8,197 nt of DNA from Phyllobacteriaceae bacterium (GTDB lineage Bacteria > Pseudomonadota > Alphaproteobacteria > Rhizobiales > Devosiaceae), in the NCBI GenBank assembly GCA_012799265.1, contig JAAZLP010000284.1, forward strand, positions 1 through 8,197. Direction: 5' to 3'. Below are positions 1 to 5,556 of this stretch, piece by piece. Numbering within the stretch: the stretch's first letter is position 1; the number at the start of each line of letters is the position of its first letter. Both the position numbers and the translations under genes were made by a program. Below the pieces are notes generated by a model. That model was not told where the DNA came from, ran no database searches, and saw only the letters and a list, made by a program, of their open reading frames with translations.

Positions 1-328
1 CGACCGTGATCGTGCCTGGCCCCCCTTCGATAGGGTAGCTTTGCCCATCAACCGTAATGGTTGCCCTGACCGAGTCCGAATTCACGACGTTGATGAGCAC
101 GTCGCTGCGCGCTTTGAAGTCCATGTTGTATGGGCCTTCGCGCTGCACCGACATGAAGGCGCGTCGCCAGCCCAGGCCCGCACTCGTGCGGGACAACTCA
201 AAATTCTCGGCTTTCAGAAAGTCATGGGTGTCAGCAACCGAAAATTCGGAGCCATGCGGCATGGAGAGGTATCCTAATGAACGGCCATCAACGAAAGCAT
301 CGCTGCCAGAGCCTAGGCCCGCGTCCAC
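1..328 (-). CDS. AraC-family-like transcriptional regulator, N-terminal part, cut by the window edge
   Basis: A minus-strand frame is open from just after a TAA at 382-380 to the left edge, where it continues. About 109 residues are visible from a GTG at 328. An in-frame ATG at 262 is the other plausible start. Neither has a strong Shine-Dalgarno, so the start is uncertain. The translation contains LGYLSMPHGSEF, then SRTSAGLGWRRAFMSVQ and TITVDGQSYPIEGGPGTITV. This resembles the N-terminal sensing region (a small beta-rich domain) of AraC-type regulators, whose DNA-binding helix-turn-helix pair sits in the C-terminal third and would lie outside the window. No DNA-binding motif is visible here, so the family call rests on overall look. 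It is divergent from the plus-strand ku gene across a ~315-bp non-coding gap. Long plus-strand frames over the same bases look like shadows because they have no recognisable content. Confidence 0.55.
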   Translation of the reverse strand, partial: MDAGLGSGSDAFVDGRSLGYLSMPHGSEFSVADTHDFLKAENFELSRTSAGLGWRRAFMSVQREGPYNMDFKARSDVLINVVNSDSVRATITVDGQSYPIEGGPGTITV

Positions 329-595
329 ACGGATCAATCGCCGGAAACGGCTAAGCTGTCTTAGCCATTCCTGTCGTGCTTAGCATATTTCCGCCTGTTC
401 TCTTCTCAAATTTGAGACATTGCGCTCGCGGTGAGGTGGATAGATCCAAATTTTTAAGACGCCTCAACAAGAAGCGCGCCACGATGGGTTTCCGTGACGA
501 GGCTCCCACCCGTCGAGTTCGGATGGCAAATCCGCGCCGAAGGCGTCTGCAGAACGCGGGCCTATCAGGTCAGAGTTACGACCCTGCTCCACACA
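329..595. other. Non-coding spacer between the AraC-like gene and the plus-strand ku
   Basis: No frame here has coding character. Overlapping short frames on both strands lack a Shine-Dalgarno and recognisable content. The left half (about 380-455) is AT-richer and holds the palindrome at 404-417. The right half is GC-rich. No tRNA, other RNA gene or Rho-independent terminator is evident. The EcfG-type promoter of the ku gene begins just after this stretch. Confidence 0.5.
404..417. promoter_or_regulatory. 14-bp perfect palindrome, candidate operator
   Basis: TCTCAAATTTGAGA is its own reverse complement. It lies in the AT-rich part of the divergent intergenic region, about 76 bp upstream of the GTG start proposed for the AraC-like gene and 180 bp upstream of the ku promoter. 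A dimeric regulator could bind such a site, but no second copy is seen in the window and no regulator can be named. The position fits control of the minus-strand gene better than of ku. Confidence 0.3.
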
Positions 596-620
596 GGAAC
601 CCTGCCCTGCCTGATTCGTT
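596..620 (+). promoter_or_regulatory. EcfG/RpoE2-type general-stress promoter of the plus-strand ku
   Basis: GGAAC (596-600), 16 bases, then CGTT (617-620) matches the alphaproteobacterial EcfG sigma factor consensus GGAAC-N16/17-CGTT exactly. The ku start codon is 24 nt downstream of CGTT, which would give an untranslated leader of roughly 18 nt. The same motif, spacer and distance recur upstream of the opposing ku gene, which makes chance unlikely. It predicts induction by general stress such as starvation or heat. Confidence 0.8.
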
Positions 621-644
621 CTTCCCTTGGATATGGAGGGCGCA

Positions 645-1511
645 ATGGCCGCACGTGCAGTCTGGAGCGGGGTGATTAAGGTCGCAGAACTGGTCTGTCC
701 CGTGAAAATGTACACGGCCGCGACGACGTCCGACCGCATCTCGCTTCACATGGTCAATCGCAGGACCGGGAACCGGCTGAAGCGGATTTATGTCGATGAG
801 AAGACCGAAAAACCGGTCGAGTCCGAGGACCAGGTCAAGGGCTACGAGAAGAGCCCCGGTCACTATGTCGTCCTCGAGCCGGAGGAAGTCGCGGCTGTCG
901 TGCCGCAAAGCGACAAGACCCTCAATGTCGATGCCTTCATCGGCTGCGACGGGATCGAATCCATCTATTTCGACAAGCCCTACTACCTTCTGCCGGCATC
1001 GGACGCGACGGAGGATTCCTTCGTGCTGCTCCGGGAGGCGATGCGGGCACAAAAGGCCGCTGCAGTCGCCCACGCCGTTCTATTCCGCCGCGTGCGGCCT
1101 GTGCTGATCCGGGCCCACCGTCAGGGGCTGATCGCAACCACGCTGCAGTTTGACTATGAGGTCCGCTCCCCCTCCGCAGCCTTCAAGGACATCAAGGACC
1201 GCAAGATCGATCCGGAAATGCTCGAGCTGGCCAAGTACATCCTCAAGACCAAGGCCGGCGAGTTCGACCCCGCCAAATTCGATGACCGCTATGAAGAGGC
1301 GCTGTCGGAAATGGTCCGGGCCAAGATCGAGGGCCGCAAGGTCATTCCGATGAAGCGGCCTGAACCCACCAAGGCCAATGATCTGCTGGAAGCCTTGCGC
1401 ATGAGTGCCGGCGGCGCCGCCAACGATGCCGCCCCCGCAAAAAAGACGACGGCGAAGAAGAAAACCGTCAAAAAGACCGCCGCCGAGCCAGCCCGCAAGA
1501 AAGCCAGCTAG
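645..1511 (+). CDS. ku: Ku protein (bacterial non-homologous end joining), paralogue A
   Basis: Predicted 288-aa DNA-end-binding protein. Bacterial Ku forms a ring-shaped dimer on double-strand break ends and recruits the ligase LigD. The Ku core spans about residues 1-255: an N-terminal MAARAVWSG strand, the LHMVNRRTGNRL segment near 35-45, VKGYEKSPGHYVVLEPEE near 64-81, and IESIYFDKPYYLLP near 104-117. NDLLEALRMS (245-254) corresponds to the conserved region before the tail. Residues 265-287 form a lysine- and alanine-rich basic tail, which in some bacterial Ku proteins adds DNA binding away from ends. ATG 645 is preferred over the TTG at 627 and ATG at 633 because GGAGGG (635-640) sits 4 nt ahead of it. 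It has its own EcfG-type promoter and overlaps the opposing ku gene by 4 bp. No LigD gene is in the window. Confidence 0.93.
   Translation: MAARAVWSGVIKVAELVCPVKMYTAATTSDRISLHMVNRRTGNRLKRIYVDEKTEKPVESEDQVKGYEKSPGHYVVLEPEEVAAVVPQSDKTLNVDAFIGCDGIESIYFDKPYYLLPASDATEDSFVLLREAMRAQKAAAVAHAVLFRRVRPVLIRAHRQGLIATTLQFDYEVRSPSAAFKDIKDRKIDPEMLELAKYILKTKAGEFDPAKFDDRYEEALSEMVRAKIEGRKVIPMKRPEPTKANDLLEALRMSAGGAANDAAPAKKTTAKKKTVKKTAAEPARKKAS
1508..1511. other. CTAG palindrome serving as stop codon for both convergent ku genes
   Basis: The plus-strand ku ends with TAG at 1509-1511. The minus-strand ku ends with TAG at 1510-1508. The four-base palindrome CTAG therefore terminates both frames, and no intergenic space or terminator can lie between the genes. 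Each transcript must run into the other gene. Confidence 0.9.
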
Positions 1512-2326
1512 CGGCTCTTGCCCTTGCCGCTCGGCTTGCCTTCAAGGCTCTTCTTGAGCGCTGCCATAAGATCGATGACGTTGGTGGCTGGCGATGCCTC
1601 GTCCTCGGGCTCCTGCTTCCGCTTTGGCGCCGTCTTCTTCTTGTCCTTGGACTTGATGAGTTTGAGGAGCTTTTCCTGCACCTCGTCCTTCACCATCGAT
1701 TCCGACCAGGACGTGGTGCGTTGCTCAATGAGCTTTTCGACCATCGACTGGAGTTTTCCATCCGTCTTGTCCTTGGAGACCTTGTCGAAATAGTCGTCAT
1801 CGTCGCGCACCTCGTCGCCAAAGCGCAGCGTCCAGAGGATGATGCCCTTGCCCCAGGGCTGCAGCATCACGGCACGCTCGCGGTTGCCGAGGACAAGCCG
1901 CGAAATACCCACCACATTGTTCTGCGCCATGGCCTCGCGAATGACCACATAGGCCTCTTCGCCCACGTCATCGGCCGGCAGGATGAAATAGGGACTGTCG
2001 AAATAGACCCACTCGATCGTATCGGCCTCGACAAATTCACCGATGTCGATGGTGCGGGTGCTCTCGAGCTGCACAGCCTCGAGATCCTCCTCTTCGAGGA
2101 TGACATAATCACCCTCACCCTTGGGGTAGCCTCTGGCCTGATCGTCGTCGTCCACCATCTTGCCCGACACCGCGTCGACATAACGCGTGCGGATGCGGTC
2201 ATTGGTCTTGCGATTGAGGGTGTGGAAACGGACCCTCTCGCCGTCCGAGGTGGCCGGAGCCAGCGTGACCGCACAGGTCACAAGCGACAGCTTCAGATAG
2301 CCTCTCCAATAGGGTCTCACGGCCAT
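1508..2326 (-). CDS. ku: Ku protein (bacterial non-homologous end joining), paralogue B
   Basis: Predicted 272-aa Ku, close to the usual bacterial length. Core motifs are MAVRPYWRGYLKLSLVTC at the N-terminus, RFHTLNRKTNDRIRTRYVD (33-51), ARGYPKGEGDYVILEEEDLEA (64-84) and WVYFDSPYFILP (106-117). A charged segment (225-245) leads to NVIDLMAALKKSLEG (249-263), the conserved C-terminal block that in other bacterial Ku proteins is linked to LigD recruitment. A short basic tail follows. The sequence diverges clearly from paralogue A, so this is not a recent duplication. ATG 2326 is chosen over the GTG at 2332 because AAAGGAGGT ends 4 nt before it. It has an EcfG-type promoter with the same geometry as that of paralogue A. 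Read-through from the 76-aa gene 54 bp upstream is also possible, in which case an RNA hairpin could cover the ribosome site. Confidence 0.94.
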   Translation of the reverse strand: MAVRPYWRGYLKLSLVTCAVTLAPATSDGERVRFHTLNRKTNDRIRTRYVDAVSGKMVDDDDQARGYPKGEGDYVILEEEDLEAVQLESTRTIDIGEFVEADTIEWVYFDSPYFILPADDVGEEAYVVIREAMAQNNVVGISRLVLGNRERAVMLQPWGKGIILWTLRFGDEVRDDDDYFDKVSKDKTDGKLQSMVEKLIEQRTTSWSESMVKDEVQEKLLKLIKSKDKKKTAPKRKQEPEDEASPATNVIDLMAALKKSLEGKPSGKGKSR

Positions 2327-2329
2327 CGC

Positions 2330-2349
2330 CACCTCCTTTGATGGAGGTG
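2330..2349 (-). promoter_or_regulatory. RNA hairpin covering the Shine-Dalgarno of ku paralogue B
   Basis: On the minus strand CACCTCC (2349-2343), a 6-nt loop, and GGAGGTG (2336-2330) form a perfect 7-bp GC-rich stem. The 3' arm is the Shine-Dalgarno itself, 3 nt from the ATG. Transcripts entering from upstream would carry the whole hairpin. A transcript from the EcfG promoter, expected to start near 2344-2345, would lack most of the 5' arm and leave the site free. The inverted repeat is seen directly; its effect is inferred. Confidence 0.5.
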
Positions 2350-2350
2350 A

Positions 2351-2375
2351 AACGCAAGCAACGCCTTGCCGTTCC
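2351..2375 (-). promoter_or_regulatory. EcfG/RpoE2-type general-stress promoter of ku paralogue B
   Basis: Reading the minus strand, GGAAC (2375-2371), 16 bases, then CGTT (2354-2351) is a perfect consensus match. The gap from CGTT to the ATG at 2326 is 24 nt, identical to the plus-strand ku. It lies wholly within the 54-bp space after the 76-aa gene. Confidence 0.8.
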
Positions 2376-2380
2376 TGCCG

Positions 2381-2611
2381 CTATGCCCCGCCAAACCACT
2401 TCGCGGACATCTCCGCCTTGAAGCTGTGGTTCTTCACCTTGAGCAGGTGCGTTCGAACCGTCTCGTCGGCCGGACCGCTTCCGGTCGGCAGACGATAGCG
2501 CTCGTCGCCAATACTCGCATGAATGACGCCATCCTCGATGAAGTAGATGGCCGTGTGCGTTTCGCCGCCGATCTCAACAGTGACGTCCTGCACCATGTGC
2601 TCTCGATCCAT
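2381..2611 (-). CDS. Conserved-looking small protein of unknown function upstream of ku
   Basis: A 76-aa acidic soluble protein that I do not recognise. It begins MDREHMVQDVTVEIGGETH and continues with AIYFIEDGVIHASIGDERYRL, a pattern of alternating short strands suggesting a small beta-sheet fold. A basic stretch follows (LLKVKNHSFKAEMSAKWFGGA). No signal peptide, membrane segment or metal motif is seen. The start at 2611 is fixed by AAAGGAGG (2624-2617) with a 5-nt spacer, and nearly the same ribosome site precedes ku paralogue B. It reads in the same direction as that ku and ends 54 bp before it, so the two could be co-transcribed. A role alongside Ku is possible from position only. Confidence 0.75.
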   Translation of the reverse strand: MDREHMVQDVTVEIGGETHTAIYFIEDGVIHASIGDERYRLPTGSGPADETVRTHLLKVKNHSFKAEMSAKWFGGA

Positions 2612-2634
2612 GTTGGCCTCCTTTACGCACAACC

Positions 2635-2663
2635 ATCCAAACCGCTGACGTCGGCGAGGTCAA
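2635..2663 (-). promoter_or_regulatory. Weak candidate housekeeping promoter of the 76-aa gene
   Basis: On the minus strand TTGACC (2663-2658) and TTGGAT (2640-2635) are 17 nt apart, 24 nt before the start codon. The -35 matches 5 of 6 consensus bases but the -10 only 3 of 6. No EcfG-type motif is found upstream of this gene. Confidence 0.25.
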
Positions 2664-2767
2664 GGAACGCCATTCTAAATGACTACGCGCACGGGAATGG
2701 ACGCGAAATCGCAACCATGACCGCCTGGGTTCATTGCCAGCCAATAGACTGGAGAGAGACGACGCTG

Positions 2768-2887
2768 ATGAGCCGCGTGGCGCCCCGGAAATCACTGAGA
2801 AGACCCCGCTTCTGGGACCAATCGTTTGTCCCCTTGCTGATCGTCCTGATCCTGGCCGGCGTGCTGGTTTTCGTGGTGTTCCGATAG
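2768..2887 (+). CDS. Small single-span membrane protein
   Basis: A 39-aa ORF starting at ATG 2768. The first 16 residues are rich in Arg and Lys (MSRVAPRKSLRRPRFW). One hydrophobic helix follows at about residues 20-38 (VPLLIVLILAGVLVFVVF) and the protein ends in a single Arg. The charge pattern predicts the N-terminus in the cytoplasm. A purine-rich GGAGAGAGA (2751-2759) lies upstream, with slightly long spacing from its GGAGA core. It is divergent from the 76-aa gene. It is shorter than most annotation cut-offs and function is unknown. An alternative is chance, but the basic-then-hydrophobic organisation argues for a real peptide. Confidence 0.5.
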   Translation: MSRVAPRKSLRRPRFWDQSFVPLLIVLILAGVLVFVVFR

Positions 2888-2903
2888 CGAAACCGGGAGG
2901 TCG

Positions 2904-2981
2904 ATGCGTCTGCTCGGCTTCAGCGCCGCAAACCGGGCAACCCGCTCAGGAACAGGCAATGTCGGGACCAAAAAATCCTGA
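2904..2981 (+). pseudogene. Short ORF, possibly the 5' remnant of a gene cut by the transposon
   Basis: A 25-codon frame begins at ATG 2904 with GGGAGG (2895-2900) just upstream, 16 bp after the membrane-protein gene. It reads MRLLGFSAANRATRSGTGN and then enters the proposed transposon end at 2960, where it stops within a few codons. A good ribosome site followed by an abrupt end at TGTC fits a gene whose 3' part was displaced. It could equally be a chance frame. The product is not recognised. Confidence 0.3.
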
Positions 2982-3093
2982 GTCGGTTAGACCCCCGCAT
3001 TTCCTTGAGCCACCTAAAATTGCTGAATCGGTTTTCCAAGGAACTATGAATCGATTTCGATGGCATTCCGAGAATTTTTGAGTTGGCCTTCCA
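2969..3093 (+). repeat. Degenerate ~25-bp direct repeats at the proposed transposon left end
   Basis: Repeats at 2969-2993, 3014-3038 and 3069-3093 share an A-rich start followed by TGA[AG]T[CT]GG. The middle copy matches each of the others at 17 of 25 positions. A weaker copy with TGAATCGATT lies at 3037-3061 (13 of 25). Multiple spaced copies in one orientation next to a TGT terminus are the expected layout of TnsB-binding sites. The region is noticeably more AT-rich than the host side. Confidence 0.5.
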
Positions 3094-3118
3094 AAGACCC
3101 AAATCCACGCAAAAACAG

Positions 3119-3736
3119 CTATTTTTTCTTTTGAGTATTTCCGTTGCCTAGAGGTCGGAGAGAGTAGTGCTCTCTGATCATCGTCGGGGATAATTCTCTA
3201 CCCTCGCGCACCCATTCCAAGAAATCAAACGGGTGCGCCACCACTACTGTGGCGCCGTCCGGCCTCTGATGGATGATCGCCGACAGTTGTCGTGCTTTTC
3301 CGTCAGGTAGCTTCGCCTGCTGAGTGTCAAAAACCTGAGCTTCTTTGTTCTCGAAATCACGCAGATTGTCGGTGATCAAAAAATCGGCGCCGCCAGCAAG
3401 TGCGCCGGCCAAAACTCCAGCATCCTCCAGATCTTTCATCTGAAAGGTTTCAGCCCCGAAATGGACAAATGGGTCAACCTGCTCGGGACCTGCCTGTGCC
3501 AGCGAAATGAGGCTGTCGACCACTCTCGCGATGACATTCATCGGCGCTCCTTGCTCTGAAGCCTTCTCCTGGAAAGTGGAAACGACCGCCTTAGGCAGGA
3601 TAAGTTGAACCGGAACTTCGCCGATCTTCATATTCCGAACGAAACCAACCAGAGTCTGGCTCGAGGTGTCGGTCTTGCCGGCCATCTGCGCCCTGAGGTA
3701 CTGCACCCAGATATTGACATCGAGGCAAATGCGCAT
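3119..3736 (-). CDS. PIN-domain toxin, VapC-like ribonuclease
   Basis: Predicted 205-aa PIN-domain protein, probably a Mg-dependent RNase toxin. The N-terminal strand MRICLDVNIW carries the first acidic residue, Asp6. A helix with Glu57 (STFQEK) fits the second position. KDLEDAGVLAGALAGGADF (101-119) holds Asp105, and LITDNLRDF (120-128) holds Asp123 and Asp127, completing the acidic centre. The ~65-residue C-terminal extension makes it longer than typical VapC (about 130-140 aa). The ATG lies 9 nt after the antitoxin stop with no clear Shine-Dalgarno, suggesting translational coupling that keeps toxin below antitoxin. It is the last gene before the proposed transposon end. The RNA target is unknown. 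Confidence 0.8.
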   Translation of the reverse strand: MRICLDVNIWVQYLRAQMAGKTDTSSQTLVGFVRNMKIGEVPVQLILPKAVVSTFQEKASEQGAPMNVIARVVDSLISLAQAGPEQVDPFVHFGAETFQMKDLEDAGVLAGALAGGADFLITDNLRDFENKEAQVFDTQQAKLPDGKARQLSAIIHQRPDGATVVVAHPFDFLEWVREGRELSPTMIREHYSLRPLGNGNTQKKK

Positions 3737-3745
3737 CGCGAGAAC

Positions 3746-4084
3746 TCAGCGGCTTCTTGTCATCGCCGTCGACTGTTCCAGCAACTCCATGTCGGTCAGT
3801 TCCCCATCGCCCTCTTGGGCAAAATAGGGGGCAATCTCAGCCATGGCCGCATCAAATTTCGCCCGTGCAATGTAGGCCATCATCTCCCTAGTCATATCTT
3901 GGAAAACTTTTGCATTGCTGCGATGAGCTGCCAGCAGGCTATCACGCAAGGGTTTGGGGAAGTCGGAAAACACCAGCAAGGCGTTCTCTACCACGTTGGA
4001 AACCGTCCGATTTTCTTCTTCCGCCATGCGCTTGGTAACAGCCGCCAGGTCGTTGTTGACGTTTGCGGACAAAGTCACAGACAT
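3746..4084 (-). CDS. Ribbon-helix-helix antitoxin
   Basis: Predicted 112-aa antitoxin. Residues 1-40 (MSVTLSANVNNDLAAVTKRM, then ENRTVSNVVENALLVF) form a ribbon-helix-helix DNA-binding domain of the CopG/Arc type: a short strand, a helix, the NRTVSN turn and a second helix. The rest, with an acidic stretch near 90-104, likely wraps the PIN toxin. The start at 4084 is chosen over the ATG at 4096 because GGAGG (4094-4090) sits 5 nt before it and the earlier ATG overlaps that site. It is followed 9 nt later by the toxin. A perfect inverted repeat over the promoter predicts autorepression by antitoxin or the complex. Confidence 0.8.
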   Translation of the reverse strand: MSVTLSANVNNDLAAVTKRMAEEENRTVSNVVENALLVFSDFPKPLRDSLLAAHRSNAKVFQDMTREMMAYIARAKFDAAMAEIAPYFAQEGDGELTDMELLEQSTAMTRSR

Positions 4085-4094
4085 CGCAACCTCC

Positions 4095-4115
4095 ATAGAA
4101 GTGATGTACTTCTAT
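4095..4115. promoter_or_regulatory. Operator palindrome of the toxin-antitoxin operon
   Basis: ATAGAAGT, 5 bases, then ACTTCTAT forms a perfect 8-bp inverted repeat, 10 bp upstream of the antitoxin start. It overlaps the predicted -10 element and start site. Ribbon-helix-helix antitoxins bind such repeats as dimers, so this is the likely autoregulatory site. Confidence 0.65.
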
Positions 4116-4140
4116 ATCATGTGTGACGCTTAATTTTCAA
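4111..4140 (-). promoter_or_regulatory. Sigma-70-like promoter of the toxin-antitoxin operon
   Basis: On the minus strand TTGAAA (4140-4135, 5 of 6 consensus) and TATAGA (4116-4111, 4 of 6) are 18 nt apart. Transcription would start inside the operator and leave a leader of about 15-20 nt before the antitoxin ATG. Confidence 0.5.
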
Positions 4141-4253
4141 CGCTCGAGGCACCTAGCTTCGTCCCTGCCAAGCTAAGTCTAACGAGCAGGCTAGAAGTGG
4201 CCGAAAGAACCCTGTCTGTGGTTCCGAGCGACGAAACGGCGTTCCCTGCCCCT

Positions 4254-5556
4254 CTATGCCAACCCGCGTGTGTCCTCCACTTGTTGTCGATCGTATAGCA
4301 GCCCGCCCTTGACCCCGAGGTCGCGCATCGGCAGCACGCCATTGTCCTCAAGCCATCCGCGCAGCATGTGCCGGCCGATGCCCGAGCGCATGCCGATCTC
4401 GTTGACCAAGATGAACCGCCTGGCGAAATCCTTCACTTGTACATATGGCACGGTCTTGTCTGCATTGAGCTTGAAGAGCTCGCCGTCGACCGCGGCGGTG
4501 AACACGGGATAGCTTTGAATGCCCAGCGAGAGCCTGGCACTGCCGATCGTGACGTTGTCGATCTCCGGCGTCGGAAGTTCGCCCATGCGGGCCGTGAGGG
4601 CCTCCTTGTCGATCTGGGAGGCGCGAACGCATACGGTCTCGGTCAACGACTTGGTCCGCTCGCGATGCACGCCGCTGACGATGTTGCCCCAAAGGATCTG
4701 CTCCCATAGGGCGAACCATGGGCGGCGGCCGGCTGGGAACATCAGCATGGCATCGGAGAATGAGATGATCTCGGCGGATTTCTCGGCAAGGGGCGCCGTA
4801 TCCTGGTAGAAGCCGAACAGATGGTCGAGTTCGGCGCTCGAGAAGCTGACCTCTGCAGACGAAAGCTCGTTTTCGATGCCCTTCGCGAGATTGAAGTAGG
4901 AGGCAGTCGCAAAATCCCGCATCGCTTCAACGGGGATGCCCAGGTTGAACGCTGCAGCTTCCTCGGAGATCAGGTCCTTGTACCGCCTGATGATCGGCTC
5001 GACCTGCATGCGCAGAAAGACGACCGGCGCCGGGGCTGGGGCGATGCGGTATTTGACGACATCGGGGTGCTGGCCCAAAGCGGTAATGGTCGCAGAAAGG
5101 CACACCCTTGGTGAGGACGAAGCCGAGTTGGCCGTCGCAGACCGGGCAGCGATCCAAGAGCATTTCCTTGGTCGACGGATCGAAGCCGAACGGCCGCAGA
5201 TGCCAGACCGCCCGCACATAAGGAGAAATCCTGAGGGCACGAGGCGACACCCGGCGTGCGGCGGTTTCCCGATGAACCGCCCGCAACTTCGCGCCGAAGA
5301 AATCGATGAATTTGCCGCCACCAGTTCGGGCATGGAACAGCGGCGTCAAAAGCCCCTCTTCGGTGCCAAGCACCTTTGCCAGCTGCGACGCCAATTCCAC
5401 GTCACGCGTCGCCACTGCTTCTGGACGAAGTCCACTGGTCCTGGCCTGAACGAGAACGTCAAGGGCGCGCGGATAGATGTTCACCGAGGAAGCACGAGCG
5501 ATAAGACCCGACAGGCTTTCGTCCGGAAACGGCGTGATCGAGCGATAGAGGGTCAT
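4254..5556 (-). pseudogene. tniQ: TniQ/TnsD-family targeting protein, frameshifted
   Basis: TniQ proteins choose the insertion target and link it to the TnsC ATPase. The 5' frame opens with MTLYRSITPFPDESLSGLIA, the typical TniQ start. A zinc-binding set follows: C137-P-V-C140 and C155-D-H158. Shortly after, near 5074-5079 (TTTGGG on the minus strand), the frame must shift by one base to continue with GQHPDVVKYRI. From there it is open to a stop at 4254. The total is about 433 codons, a full-length TniQ. The C-terminus (NEIGMRSGIGRHMLRGWL onward) resembles a winged or MerR-like DNA-binding segment. Read without correction, the 5' frame ends at 4927 and lacks the C-terminal half. The ATG overlaps the tnsC stop (ATGA, 5556-5553). 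The cause could be an extra base or a sequencing error. Confidence 0.85.

Noticed and set aside
41..383. Two overlapping plus-strand frames at the left edge (41-277 and 57-383).
   Set aside because: No ribosome site and no recognisable content. The minus strand over the same bases has a coherent AraC-like translation.
464..739. Minus-strand frame of 91 codons over the start of ku paralogue A.
   Set aside because: It lies over the ku promoter and 5' coding region, with low-complexity, unrecognisable content and no Shine-Dalgarno.
1721..2341. 206-codon plus-strand frame opposite ku paralogue B.
   Set aside because: It is the complement of a clear Ku coding frame. Long antisense frames are common in GC-rich DNA and nothing in it is recognisable.
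2664..2690. GGAAC at 2664-2668 as a further EcfG promoter for the 39-aa ORF.
   Set aside because: At 16-17 nt downstream the sequence is ACGC/CGCG rather than CGTT, so the -10 half is absent.
3111..3127. A-run/T-run pair around the toxin stop codon as a terminator.
   Set aside because: The stem would be only A-T pairs, with no GC stem, and would be too weak.
4154..4175. TAGCTT-N10-AAGCTA inverted repeat after tniQ as a terminator.
   Set aside because: The 6-bp stem is AT-rich with a long loop, and no T-run follows in the direction of transcription.
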